From NCBI GenBank assembly GCA_905160935.1, contig CAJHZI010000517.1:1559001-1623000 (forward strand): DNA of 64,000 bases. Reading direction: 5' to 3'. The number at the start of each line of letters is the position of its first letter. Positions within the stretch are counted from its first letter, which is position 1. Below are positions 32,600-43,659 of this stretch, piece by piece. Under the pieces are notes generated by a model. It saw only the letters and a program-made list of their open reading frames with translations. It made no database searches and was not told where the DNA came from. This DNA comes from Enchytraeus crypticus (lineage: Eukaryota; Annelida; Clitellata; Enchytraeida; Enchytraeidae). The translations under genes were made by a program, and so were the position numbers.

Positions 32600-33015
32600 C
32601 TCTACAGAAAAACTTTAGAAAAAACTAAAAAAAATCGATATCCCCAGAAAAATTTCAGACAACCAAAACCAGAAAAGTTTCAGAAAACCCCAAAATATCG
32701 ATATCATCTGAAAAACATTAAGAAAACCCCCAAAAATATCGATAACACCAGAACAACTTACGAAAACCCAAGAAATAATCAAGATCACAGAAAAAAGTTG
32801 TAAAAGAACCCAGAATATATCAATATCACCTAAAAAGCTTCAGAAAACCATAGAAACAATCAGTATCTCAGGAAAACGTGTAAAAATCCAGAAAATATCG
32901 ATATCGCCCGAAAAGCTTCAGAAAACCCCAGAAACATTCAATATCTCTGGAAAAAGTGTAAGAAACCCAGAAAATATCGATATCACCTGAAAAGTTTCAG
33001 ACAACCCCAGAAGAG
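32600..33015 (+). repeat. Degenerate ~48-bp tandem repeat after the aquaporin stop
   Basis: Units of AATATCGATATCACC plus TGAAAAGTTTCAGAAAACCC. Probably within the 3' UTR. Confidence 0.85.
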
Positions 33016-33433
33016 AGGACAGAGGCGTGTCGACCAAAAGACTGTGAACTCTCTGACGATACAAAAATCAGAATTTTCAAAAATATACCTTTTGAAATGA
33101 AATACAATATTTTCTAAAGCATGATCAAAATTATTAGGCAGCTGACTTTCAAACCTGACTGACGTTCAAACCTTTAGTTGATTTATTTCAATCAGTGAAA
33201 TGGTATAGGAGAACAAATTAATTACCACAGCAAAAACAATCTGTTATTTTACAGCCATGTAGCTCTTTGTATCATTAAATACATGTAGATTGATTTGGAT
33301 AATAACTAGTTTTATTAAATTAATTAATTACCAATCCGGGAAAATAAATTTAAACGAAACAAATTAGTCCGTATAGTGGATTAATTTAGCCTATAATTAA
33401 TTTTAGTAGATTCATATATAATGTCTACATTGC

Positions 33434-33530
33434 GTAGGAGTAACGTCATGAAGTTTTAAATGACAGATTCTGAGCGAATTGAACTTTCGTGGGCTCAAAT
33501 CCCATCCGCGCTGATCTGAGAGCATTACTG
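33434..33530 (+). mobile_element. SINE-B 5' part
   Basis: GTAACGTCATGAAGTTTTAA to the B-box-like GGGCTCAAATCCC and CCGCGCTGATCTGAGAG; lacks the 3' tail. Confidence 0.7.
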
Positions 33531-33559
33531 TCATTCAGTATTACTGTATTTAGTAATGT

Positions 33560-34320
33560 TAGTATTTAGCATTTACTGTCTGCGTCAACACATCCGAGTT
33601 GATCCAACCACCTACTACAGTATTGTAGCATACATGTATATTTCAAAAATTCCTTTAATGAAATCATAAAAAATTGGCATTCTTCATACACAATTATTCC
33701 AGAATCATTACAGAATAATTTAGGACTTCGATATTCTATTTTATATTTCAACATATATTTAACGCGTTTGCACATCTCAAAGGACAATAGATTAGACTAA
33801 TAGATTTGCACATCATAAATGCATAAAAACCTCCACAAAAGGTATAAAATTATAAATCAGTGAGAATTTAAAGTCCTCACATATAATAGGCATAAGTGGC
33901 ACAAATAAATGTTTCACAAAATAAATTGTTTGAGAGTTCAGTAGCTGATTAACTAAATTCAGTTAATTAGTTTGTACCTGGCGGTTTCTAGGCGAAAGAA
34001 GTTATTGGCTACACACCTTTATTTCGATAAATAATGATAGCATATTTACATAGACTAACACTATTAACACTTATTAACACTCAATTAAACAATATACAAA
34101 AAATTGTCCAAAAGTATTAAAAAATGTATCATTTACAGCCACTCAGATAATCTAGTTTCAGAAGCTATTTGCTCTTTATATTTATAATGCACTTTATAAT
34201 TTATTTTAATTTTATATAATTTAATTAATATTTAAATATTAATATTTAAATATTTAGAATATATTTAATTTATATTTTTAAATTATATAATTTTTATATT
34301 ATATAATTATATTTATAATA
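33560..34320. other. Intergenic, AT-rich, no gene seen
   Basis: AT-rich to the point of (ATTTAAAT)-type runs at 34200-34320; nothing else recognised. Confidence 0.55.
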
Positions 34321-34329
34321 GAAGCTATT

Positions 34330-34660
34330 TAATCTCGTAAGTTTCAGCAGCTATTCGCCAATTCTTGGACACCTTTTTTTAGACAATTATTGATTAATTA
34401 ATGTCGTTAATCTATTTATTTGATCTACTTACTCATGTGTTTTCGGCAGCTATTCGCCCATTCCTGGACACATTTTTTAGAAAAATATTGACTAAATTAC
34501 TTTAGTTAATCTACTTATTTGATCTATTTAATCTTGTAAGTTTCGGCAGCAATTCGCCCGTTCTTGGACACCTTTTTTAGAAAAATATTGATTAAATTAA
34601 TTTCGTTAATCTATTTTATCTACTTATTCTTGTGAGTTTCGGCAGCTATTCGCCTGTCTC
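34330..34660 (-). repeat. ~100-bp tandem repeat that includes the end of TM6SF exon 7
   Basis: Four copies of TTTCGGCAGCTATTCGCC with following TTCTTGGACACCTTTTTTAG spaced about 100, 100 and 95 bases. The rightmost copy is the last coding part and stop of the TM6SF gene. Confidence 0.85.
34415..34420 (-). terminator. Candidate polyadenylation signal for the TM6SF gene
   Basis: AATAAA on the minus strand, about 200 bases after the stop, inside the ~100-bp repeat. Confidence 0.3.
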
Positions 34661-34808
34661 TCGAGTTATCCGCCAGACATCTCAAGGCGAGCAGATGAGG
34701 CTGGATGAGTAGGAAGACGTTGACGAGAAAGAATATGGACTGAGACGAGGAAGGTATGCGATACTCTGGAGCTGTGCTGGAATAGAAGGGTGCTAGGATA
34801 TGTGGAAA
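34620..34808 (-). CDS. TM6SF exon 7 with stop
   Basis: Acceptor GGCTCAG; 63 codons including TAG at 34622-34620. FPHILAPFYSSTAPEYRIP and NVFLLIQPHLLALRCL align with the end of human TM6SF2; the last residues are THKNK. Confidence 0.9.
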   Translation of the reverse strand, partial: FPHILAPFYSSTAPEYRIPSSSQSIFFLVNVFLLIQPHLLALRCLADNSRDRRIAAETHKNK

Positions 34809-34970
34809 CTGAGCCTATTAATCAATCAATCAATCAATCAATAAAATCAATCAATCAATAAATGATTTATTTCAATGTTATTCTGATAGATATTTGATAT
34901 ATTGATTGATTGCTTGTTTGATTCATTGATTGAATGATTGATTGATTGATTGCTTAATTGATGGACCAAC

Positions 34971-35014
<44 letters not shown>

Positions 35015-38000
35015 TGATTAACTGATTGATTGATTGATTGATTGACAAATCGTACCTGAGCGGCCGCTCCGGCACAAAGTATTGACCAGTCAGTTAACCA
35101 GCTGGACATGGATGGACCGTTAGAAATCAAAGATGATACAGACATGACGTAGAACGGTACAAAGTAGAACAAGTAGACTAGCATCTACACAGACAAACAG
35201 TAGAACAAGTAGACTAGCATCTACACAGACAAGCAGTAGAACAAGTAGAGTAGCATCTACACAGACAAACAGTAAAACAAATAGACTAACATCTACACAG
35301 ACAAACAGTAGAACAAGTAGACTAAAATCCACACACACACACAGTTGAACAATTTATTTAATCCTCAATCAATTTATATATATATATAAATTATATATAT
35401 ATTTTTTATTTATTAATTAATTTAAAGTAATTTATATATATACATATATATAAATTATATATGTCGAGATTAGGTATGTTAGAAGATTTAAAGACCCACT
35501 CATGTGTGGAAATGAAGAGGAAGGCGGAAGAGAAGAGTGGAGGCGTCATATACCATGGACCTGCCAGTAGACAGTGCACTAAGAGAGAGAGAGATATATA
35601 TATACATTGGCTGGAGCCAACATTAGCGATGTCGGTAAAATATTCGACCGCGGATCAGTATGTGCAGGATTCAAATCCTGGGCTCAACCGTCTCTGACTT
35701 CGCTTTCGTGTGAGGAAACTGATCTTTTCTAATTTCTGTAGAAAATATCAACAAAAAGCAGAGAAATCAACGTTTGTCCAACGATTTTTATATAATTAAA
35801 GTAAATTAAATGATACAATTCCAGTTTGAGTTTTGTCATATTGGATACAAAAAGCAACAAAATTTAAATTAGAAATATGTATGAAGATTAAAATAAATAA
35901 GATTAAACTTAAAAAAATGGAAATATTAATAATGTTAAGATGTACCTGCACTTTAGGAAAGGCCACAGGATCGTTGAGATACGGCTCATAGTTCTTTATA
36001 TAGTTCTTTGTAACGTCATGTGAGCAACCAAGAACAGCCTGACAAAGAATGGATTACGCATAGATTAAAATTATGGATTAGGAATAGATTAGAATAATGG
36101 ATTATGCATAGATTAGAATAGTGAATTATGCATAGATTAGAATAATGGATTATGCATAGATTAGAATAATGGATTATGCATAGATTAGAATAATGAATTA
36201 TGCATAGATTAGAATAATGGATTATGCATAGATTAGAATAAAAGATTATGCATAGATTAGAATAAAAGATTATGCATAGATTAGAATAATGGACTAGAAG
36301 AGTGTAGAAAAATGAACATTGAATATTACTCATGAATTGAAAAATTACAGCGTTAATCAATCAATTATGATAGAATCAGATCACTTACTTAATTAGTAAA
36401 TGATACTGAAGATAAATTATTTATAGCAAATTTTATAAATAATTCAGCTCAGTATATAATGATCAAACAAATGAAAGAAGTAATTAAGAATTAATGAATG
36501 TGTGAAGAGATTTAGTAAATGATAAAAAAGCTAAAATGAAGCTAATTAAAGAAAACTAAACTTAACCAATCAGAAATTAATAACCTGAAGGCACATAAAA
36601 CACGCAATCTACCATAATTATGTAGCCTAATTAAATATAAATTTCCAAACTTTTCATTAACTGTAACTCTTCATTATCAGTATATTTCATGCTACTTGTA
36701 AATTTTGTATACTATTTTATGTGTTGAACAATCTACGGACGTCAGATTATGTGATGAAACAACGAGGAATTGATTGTAGTTTGTTACTGTCAAGGCAATG
36801 CAAGATATTGACATAATAGCAATAACAATATAGAACAAATAAAAATCAAATAGACTAATATATAATAATTGTGACAACTATGGCGAGGAACCGGACGTTT
36901 AATTCTTATTGATTGATTGATTGAGCTTGGAGAAGAATAGGTCTAAACAGAGTATTTCATGCAGACACAGCTGACAGCCACTTATCTCTGCACTGTCTTA
37001 TCTACGCACGAAGATTTACAACCTCTGATTAGAGTAATAGCGAGCAACTTACAAAGCCTCGAAACAGAGCTATCAGCAATGACAAGACTAGAGAGATGAT
37101 AAGAACTAGGTCAATAGGTCTACTTCCTAGACCTTGACCTTTCTGTGTGACCCCCTTTCTCGTAGAATTTCCCTCCCTATATTCCTGTCGGGGATTTCCC
37201 ATGCTATTAATAGATCTATAATCTGTGGAGGGATAAGAAGACGAAGGTCGTTGGTTTAGAAATTGCGCCGCAGACAGGAATGGGAAGAACATGTAGGGCA
37301 CGTTCAGCAATACTGACCATCTCACTCCAAACTTACCTGGAAAATAGTTAGGCTAAATATTAACAAAATATATTTACATATATTTCGTCCCTGACATTGG
37401 CTTATGGCGAGGAACCGGACGTTAAATTCTCATTGATTGATTGATTGATATTAACAAATATCTCTCTCTCTCTCTCTTAGTGCACTGCCTACCGGCAGGT
37501 TCATGGCATATAACGCCTCCACTCTTCTCTGTCTTTAGCTTTCCTCTTCATGTCCACATATGAGTGGGTCTTTAAACCATCTAACATACCTAATCTCGGC
37601 CTGTCTCTGCCTCTACTTCCTTCCATTCTACTTTCTATGACCTCTTTTAGTAGACCTTCCCCCCTTAGAATGTGTGCTATCCAACTCTTCTTTCTATTTC
37701 TTAATACATTTATCAACTGCCTATCTGTATCAACTTTTCCAGAACTTCCTCATTTGTAACCTTTTGAGCCCAGCTAATCCTCTCCATTCTTTCCACATTT
37801 CCACATTACACATTTCCACAGACATCCACATTTCCAATGCCTCCAGTTCCTAATATCTTCCTTCCTTAAGGTCCATGTTTCACAACCATACAATAGCGTG
37901 GTCCAAACCAAGGTTTTCACTATCTTTATCTTTGTGTCTTTCTGTAGACTTTTTGTTAAAAGATTTTTCCTATTACTGAAGGCCACTTTTGCTTTTGTGC

Positions 38001-40130
38001 AATCCTACAGCATATTTCAGTCTCACATTTCCCATCATCGGTTATAGTATGACCCAAATATTTGAAACTCCTTACCTGTTCCAATTTCGTATCATTTATT
38101 GTGATATTAACTTCACCACGGGACACTCTCATCGCTTTGGTGAAGGAGTTATCTAATATAATTAGAATTGCCAAAAAAACATTCCCAAAGTTATGAAAGA
38201 CAACATAATGAACCAATGGTATTTTACCTTCATAAACCTTTTACAAATAAACTCAACATTGCCCAGCAGTCTAAGTGTGTACATTGTATAATCATTTACA
38301 GGTTAATTGTCAGTTAACAGCTCAGAACAACTGATAAAGGGTTTTATCTAGCAATGGCTATAGAACAGAGGACAATCTGCAAATACTGATCAGCAATTAT
38401 CAGAATGCAATTATATTCTGACAGGTTAAGACTATAGCAAGGAACAATAGAAGCTAGTGTTAACGTCAGTTTCCTCACTCAAAAGTGATATCGGTGACGG
38501 GCGAGCCCAGGAATTGAACCCCGCACATACTGATCCGTGGTCGAGTATCTTATCGACATGGCCACTGGCTCCAGCCAAGCCAAAAACATCTTATCAAATA
38601 TAATATTTAGAATCTACATTTCAGCTCAATTTCATTTCATACACTCCTCTTCGGCACTAATTAGATCCTAGGCAAAAATTTCCGACTAAAACTCTACATT
38701 TTAATTAATTAATGGGCGTAGATCTTTAATCGTTGTTCAATCACTGAACTGAATGTTTCTAGCACATCATTTATCTCTATTTTCCTTTTAAAATTTACTA
38801 AAACAAAACTGATATTTCATACTGAAATGGTCTTCACAAATTGGTTGAATGCGTCTACTAGAATTAGTCTGGATATTGTGTGTTTATGTAAATTACTTTG
38901 AAATACTACAAGCAACAAGAACCAACCAATCACAGCTCCTGGAATGAGGATAAACATGCTGTGACCTATTGACCCGGCCCAGTATAAACCTACGTTCCTG
39001 TAATCCTTCCTACAGATAAAACATCAGTTCATTTAATTATAATTTAACAATTGTTAATTATTTAAGTATAACATATGTATAGTGTAGACTATGGAAGCAA
39101 AGTTCTTCACTATAAGTAATTTAGTACAAGTCACAACTCATGAAATATCTGGCGACTGTGCTACTATGATTATTAATATATTACGATATTGGCTGGAGTC
39201 AGTGGCGATGTGGGTAAGATATTCGACCGCGGATCGGTATGTGCGGGGTTCAAATCCTGGGCTCGCCCATCACTGACATCGTTTTTGAGTGAGGAAACTA
39301 ACGTTAACCATATCTTTACCAGCTTTCGCTTTAAATTCAACACGAGTGCAAAGCTGTCCACTAACTTGAAGGCCATTGAGGAAAGCATGATGGCGTAGAG
39401 GAGGTAGTGAACGATTCCATCCCAGTAGCAGATGAGAGCACCGTGAGGAGTGTTGAGGTAGGGTTCTCCCTTCCTCAGGTACATCATCATGAATCCACTC
39501 ACAAAGCCATCAGCCTCCAGGGCAGTCGTTATATCCACCGCAGAGGCAAAAGTCCCGAGCACTAGAGCTTCAATAAACCATAAATCAATAAATTTATTGA
39601 TTAAATAAATTAATTCATTAATTTATTAATTTATTTTAAATTTATTTTCTCTCTCTCTTAGTGCACTGCCTACTGGCACGTCCATGGCACATAACGCCTT
39701 CACTCTTCTCTGTCTTCCGCCTTCCTCTTCATTTCCACATATGAGTGGGTCTTTAAATCATCTAACATACTTAAAATTTATTTTAAATTTATAAATTTAC
39801 AGATTTAACTTATAGACTATTAATTTAATTTATAGATCATAATAAATTTATAAATTTAGAGATTTAACTTTAATGAATCGACTCATTGAGCTACCATTAG
39901 AGCATGACTCCATCAAATAAACCCTTTCTTCTATAAACCGAATGCCTTAGTCGCCTCTTAAATATACGACTCTATATGACTCTAACTGCGAAATGAACTC
40001 GGAACATTTTCCTTTAAATCCAAGCTTAAAATATTTTTATGCAGTTGAGTGGATTGGGACTAGTGTGCTGAGTTTTTTCCCTACCTACAATTGAAAGTGT
40101 TGCTTGCACACATCCGTGCGCAGAAGTGCA

Positions 40131-40165
<35 letters not shown>

Positions 40166-41119
40166 GTACTACCATCGAATAAAAACTACGTGTTGGCCAA
40201 AACTAAAAGTAGCAAACTCTTTCTCTTTGAAACTCTATCTCTTTGAAAACTGTTGCATGGAAGTCATATTATGATTACTTAACTATATTAGAGAGTAACT
40301 TCATTTGATACAGGTCTATTCGTATCCCGACCCGAGTTAAGCTGGGATTCAAGGGGCGATAATGATGATGATTAAATAGTAACTATACGAATATGCCTAT
40401 TCGAATCCTGACCCAAGTTAAACCGGGATTAAAGGGAAGAATAAGAAGATGATGATGATGATGATTAGAGAGTAACTAAATAGGCGACTGGGATGAGCCA
40501 GTAGCCTATAGTTAAGTTGTTCGATAGTGGATCAGTAGGCTCTGCATTCAAACCCATCTGAATGTTCACAGGTCAAAGGTCATAGGTTCACAGGTCAGTC
40601 AAAAGCTTTACGGACAGCAAACTGAAGTTTAACTAGGCTATAGCATTTACTGCAGTAGCATTATTTACTAGCAAATACTGCAGTATGACAAAGCAAAGTG
40701 GCAGCAATATTTGCAAAGACAGAATAAAGTGAGAACAAAATAAAGATTGAGAGGTGCTAAAGAATAAGAAATAAGAAAGGTACATAAAATTTTCTTATTA
40801 ATTGAACCAATGCGGAAACAAAACGATGGAAACCAGACCGTTTCTCTAAATTTGTTTTCCAGCAAACAGATACTTGCACAAGTACTAATTTCAAAGATCG
40901 GCTACATAGCTACTTACCCAAGAGAAACCACGTTGGTTCTGATATGTCGCAGAAATATTTAATAGCGATGTAGTTAACTAGACAGACAGTTGTTAAAGCC
41001 ACTGCGCCAGCTATAAACAGTGCAGCCTCTCCGTGCATTGACTGCACTGCACTGACGCCTGCCATCATTGGTAGCGCCAGCAACGAGCTGAACAGAATGA
41101 TGAATGGTCCGTATTCCAT
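34620..41119 (-). CDS. TM6SF1/TM6SF2 homologue (transmembrane 6 superfamily)
   Basis: Seven minus-strand exons: 41119-40918, 39567-39366, 39009-38927, 37336-37053, 36038-35946, 35184-35056 and 34808-34620; junction phases 1, 2, 1, 0, 0, 0; 1182 bases, 393 residues (human proteins about 370-377). The family are multi-pass ER/Golgi or lysosomal membrane proteins; human TM6SF2 acts in lipid droplet and lipoprotein handling, and the fold has two EXPERA domains related to EBP. Seen: DITTALEADGFVSGFM, KGEPYLNTPHGALICYWDG and VHYLLYAIML; YRNVGLYWAGS; GKFGVRWSVLLNVPY; DLVLIISLVLSLLIALFRGF; NYEPYLNDPVAFPKVQ; MLVYLFYFVPF; YRIPSSSQSIFFLVNVFLL and QPHLLALRCL, each in the family order. The protein is otherwise hydrophobic with an extra polar loop around RPSSSYPSTDYRS. 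Which paralogue is closer is undecided. Confidence 0.94.
34815..35045. repeat. (TCAA)n, (GATT)n and (ACAG)n microsatellites in TM6SF intron 6
   Basis: Successive short arrays; ACAG repeats at 34974-35012. Confidence 0.95.
35056..35184 (-). CDS. TM6SF exon 6
   Basis: Acceptor TCTGTGTAG; donor GTACGA; 43 codons, MLVYLFYFVPFYVMSVSS to WSILCAGAAAQ. The upstream acceptor region is the seed of the 36-bp array. Confidence 0.92.
35163..35342 (-). repeat. 36-bp minisatellite made of the TM6SF exon 6 start
   Basis: Five units of AGTAGAACAAGTAGACTAGC plus ATCTACACAGACAAAC. The unit at 35163-35198 straddles the real exon edge: about 22 coding bases plus the acceptor. Every unit repeats this acceptor. 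Confidence 0.95.
35461..35602 (+). mobile_element. LINE 3' end fragment in TM6SF intron 5
   Basis: 'ggtatgttagaagatttaaag' to CCATGGACCTGCCAGTAG, then a GA-rich tail. Antisense to the gene. Confidence 0.85.
35609..35725 (+). mobile_element. SINE-A copy next to the LINE tail
   Basis: GGCTGGAGCCAACATTAGCG, then CAGGATTCAAATCCTGG and TGAGGAAACTGATC. Confidence 0.85.
35946..36038 (-). CDS. TM6SF exon 5
   Basis: Acceptor TTTGTCAG; donor GTACAT; 31 codons with NYEPYLNDPVAFPKVQ, matching the family's YEPYLRDPVAYPKVQ. Confidence 0.94.
36045..36298 (+). repeat. 24-bp minisatellite in TM6SF intron 4
   Basis: About ten units of GGATTATGCATAGATTAGAA plus TAAT, starting within ten bases of the exon 5 acceptor. 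Confidence 0.95.
36875..36925 (+). repeat. Repeat C tail
   Basis: GGCGAGGAACCGGACGTTTA then (TTGA)n. Confidence 0.6.
37053..37336 (-). CDS. TM6SF exon 4
   Basis: Acceptor ATTTTCCAG; donor GTAAGT, phase 0. Encodes a helix (LLNVPYMFFPFLSAAQ), a polar loop and a helix ending ALFRGF. Confidence 0.92.
37383..37455 (+). repeat. Repeat C tail
   Basis: TTTCGTCCCTGACATTGGC, GGAACCGGACGTTAAATTC and (TTGA)n. Confidence 0.7.
37476..38160 (-). mobile_element. LINE ORF2 C-terminal remains
   Basis: Minus-strand fragments with frameshifts. They include KLEQVRSFKYLGHTITDDGK, KTLVWTTLLYGCETWTLRKE, NVLRNRKKSWIAHILRGEG and RPRLGMLDGLKTHSYVDMK. These are the post-RT motifs of endonuclease/reverse-transcriptase LINEs. 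The longest copy in the window together with 51.5 kb. Confidence 0.9.
38451..38577 (-). mobile_element. SINE-A copy (minus)
   Basis: AGCTAGTGTTAACGTCAGTT to CACTGGCTCCAGCC; full length. Lies in TM6SF intron 3. Confidence 0.88.
38927..39009 (-). CDS. TM6SF exon 3
   Basis: Acceptor TATCTGTAG; donor GTTGGT, phase 1. 83 bases: KDYRNVGLYWAGSIGHSMF and ILIPGAVI. Confidence 0.92.
39190..39332 (+). mobile_element. SINE-A copy about 30 bases from the TM6SF exon 2 donor
   Basis: GGCTGGAGTCAGTGGCGATG to TCTTTACCAGCTTTCGCTTT; full length, antisense to the gene. Confidence 0.88.
39366..39567 (-). CDS. TM6SF exon 2
   Basis: Acceptor TATTGAAG; donor GTTAGT, phase 2. Carries the family's best-conserved stretch, GEPYLNTPHG then CYWDGIVHYLLY. 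Confidence 0.95.
39650..39775 (-). mobile_element. LINE 3' end fragment in TM6SF intron 1
   Basis: CTCTCTCTTA tail, GTGCACTGCCTACTGGCACG and complement of the conserved C-terminal codons. Confidence 0.8.
40135..40165. repeat. (ACT)n microsatellite
   Basis: Ten ACT triplets in TM6SF intron 1. Confidence 0.95.
40918..41119 (-). CDS. TM6SF exon 1
   Basis: ATG in GAACATGG; donor GTAAGT, phase 1. Encodes MEYGPFIILFSSLLALPMM and two hydrophobic helices to PTWFLL. Confidence 0.9.
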
Positions 41120-42546
41120 GTTCAGAAGTGTTCTTGTTCTTTATTCTAATACGATTTCGTAACAGATATCCGAAAGTCTCACAGCTGAATTATTGATAAT
41201 TGATAAATATATTAATAAACTATCAGCAGTAGCTAGGCTGCTGTCAATATTTAATTGTTTTTTGTATTTGTCATTTCTGCAAGTGCCAATAAAGAAGCAA
41301 GTAAGGCAGAACTCAAAGAAAACTGTAGAAGACTAAAATTAACGAAACCAAGAAAACGAAGAATTTGACTCAAAATGGAATCAAGATAGGCAGTAAGTGT
41401 ATATATATATATTTCAAGGTAACATTTATATATTTAAGGGAGATATAAGTAACTATTTCATGCAACATATTATAAAAGCACGTATATTAAATGTTATACT
41501 ACAGCAGGAACGAGACTGGGTTAGGCCCTTTGAGCTGTTATGCTCAGTCCCCCCCAAGCTTTCAATCCATTGCCTATATACGCTAAATAGTGGCTAGAAT
41601 CATCATGTCACCCCCCTATTTCATGACCATAGTCTAGGCCCTCTACTACAGTTGAGTCTCTGTTGTTGATTATACGATGAATAGTTTTAAAAACAAGCTG
41701 GATGTTGTAATCATGTATGATTGGAGATTGAAATAAGCCATTGGCTTTCTGCCCTTATTCCTGCTACCTTAGTTTGATGAAGGATTGGAATAACGAAAGA
41801 TGGCAGTTCTGGTAAATTCTGGTCAATTCTATATAACAAGTTGTTTTATTATTAAGCTACCACTAGCACTCGCGGAAGCATTTATTACCGAATTGAAATA
41901 CAACATTGTAGTTATATGCAGGTTCTTACTATAAATAGCAAGATAACCTTTTGTCGGATTCTCAGAGATTTAGACCTACAAATTTCGACTAAATGAGTAC
42001 ATCGATTGCAACGTAAGCTAAGGATGGTAAGGCAAAATATGGATACAGTCTAAAAATTTCACTTATAGGCCTACCATTTAGCAATAACTTGAAAGTTGGA
42101 CATCAGCAAGTATCGTTACTAATAACGAAATATCGTTTAAACGACACGAAGCACATCGTATTTGAAACGGATGGATTTTACTCTTCTTATCTACAGTAGA
42201 TAAGGATTTTACATGTCCCAGATTTTATAAAATCGTAGCAAAATTTCTGAAAAGTTATAATTCTTTCAGTCAGATAGAAAACTTCTCGTGCATGACATTT
42301 TATTATTTAAAACTATCAATTTTCTATGCACCGTTTTTATTTCTCTATATTATTGATAATAGATCATACAAATAAATCAAACAAATTTTATATCAAATTC
42401 TGTACTTTAAAACAGCTCTGTTTACTTTATGAGATGTTTACCATCTACTTTGAGCAAAACTTTGTTTACAGCATTATGAAATTTTATGATTTCGAAATGA
42501 TTTTTGACAAAAGTATTTCTTCTGATTAGACAGTTTTTATAACTTA
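41120..42546. other. Intergenic between TM6SF and Sp genes, no gene seen
   Basis: Upstream (promoter side) of TM6SF. Apart from a short TA run at 41398-41412 I recognise nothing; open frames at 41397-41597 and 42326-42529 are unsupported. Confidence 0.5.
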
Positions 42547-42554
42547 CAGGTATG

Positions 42555-42882
42555 CAGGGGCGGACTGGCCTGGTGAGGGACTGAGGGATCCCTCAGTGGG
42601 CCCCCTCACCCTGTGGACCCCATGGGCCCCCTGCAGCAACAAAATTAAATGAAAACGAAAGAAAAATTTGAATTTGAACGGTAAAAATGTGAAATTTGAC
42701 CACTTGAGATCAGGCTAAAACCGACGAATAAATATTCGGAGCGGGAGGAGGAGTAGTGAAAGAATATAATATCACAACGTTGCCAAAATAACTGCTGCAT
42801 GAAATTACAGGTTCTGTTGTAATTTGATTCTTCTTGTCGCAAAAATTTCCTCAGTGGGCCTTTGGGAGCCAGTCCGCCACTG
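42555..42882. mobile_element. hAT-type MITE with perfect 8-bp target duplication
   Basis: Ends CAGGGGCGGACTGGCC and complement CAGTGGCGGACTGGCT, 16-base terminal inverted repeats with two mismatches. Identical flanks CAGGTATG at 42547-42554 and 42883-42890. 328 bases, non-coding. Confidence 0.92.
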
Positions 42883-43519
42883 CAGGTATGCGTTATACTT
42901 TTAGAGCTTAATGCCTTTAAAACCATTATGATCAGTGATTGACGTTTAAACTCAAAGGCTAACTTTTAAATTTCTAGATTCGAGTTATAAATTCTCATTT
43001 GTGATGGGCAATATACTTTTCAAAAACTTGTTGAAAATACTTCAAAAAATACTTTTTACAAGTATTTTAAAAACAGTCAAAACCTTGAAGTACTGACTGT
43101 CAATACCCTGAAGTACTGACTGTCAATACCCTGAAGTATTGACAGTCAAATTTGCTGGTTGTTGATTTTCTCAAGGCCTTTGAATTTGTAGGCCTAAATT
43201 TTGCTTTTTCTAATTTGGAACACATAATTGATATTTAATTATTTTGAAACTAAAATGATCCGAAGTTCATCTATATCAAGTGCGGAATATGCAAATTATT
43301 GAAAGACAAGTTACCGGGCCTTTACTGCCGTTTCTCGCATACTTCAACTTTTAGAGTTTTGCAACCGTTCAAAGCGTTTCTATAAGTCTGTTCTGTATGC
43401 TGTAATTTAAAATAAATTAATTTAATTTTTTTAAATTAATTTTAAAAATTAAATTATACTCTCGATATCGAATTTGTGCAGTCTTTAGAACACTTCATGA
43501 TTTCTCGACGGCTTGTCTT

Positions 43520-43580
43520 TGGTTCTATAGTGCTGGATGTTGTCGCTGAAGACGGTAGCGCTCCGATTAAGTGTTACTAT
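43520..43580 (+). repeat. Repeat D fragment
   Basis: 'tggttctatagtgctggatg' then 'gacggtagcgctccg'. Confidence 0.65.
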
Positions 43581-43659
43581 AATTTTTGTTTTTATTTTAT
43601 GCCGCATGAATGCCGAATACTTCGCTGTGAGCTGAGCCTTTAGCGATTGTTTACTCCGT

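Noticed and set aside
36016-36360. Minus-strand frame with HYSNLCII repeats
   Set aside because: 24-bp minisatellite in TM6SF intron 4.
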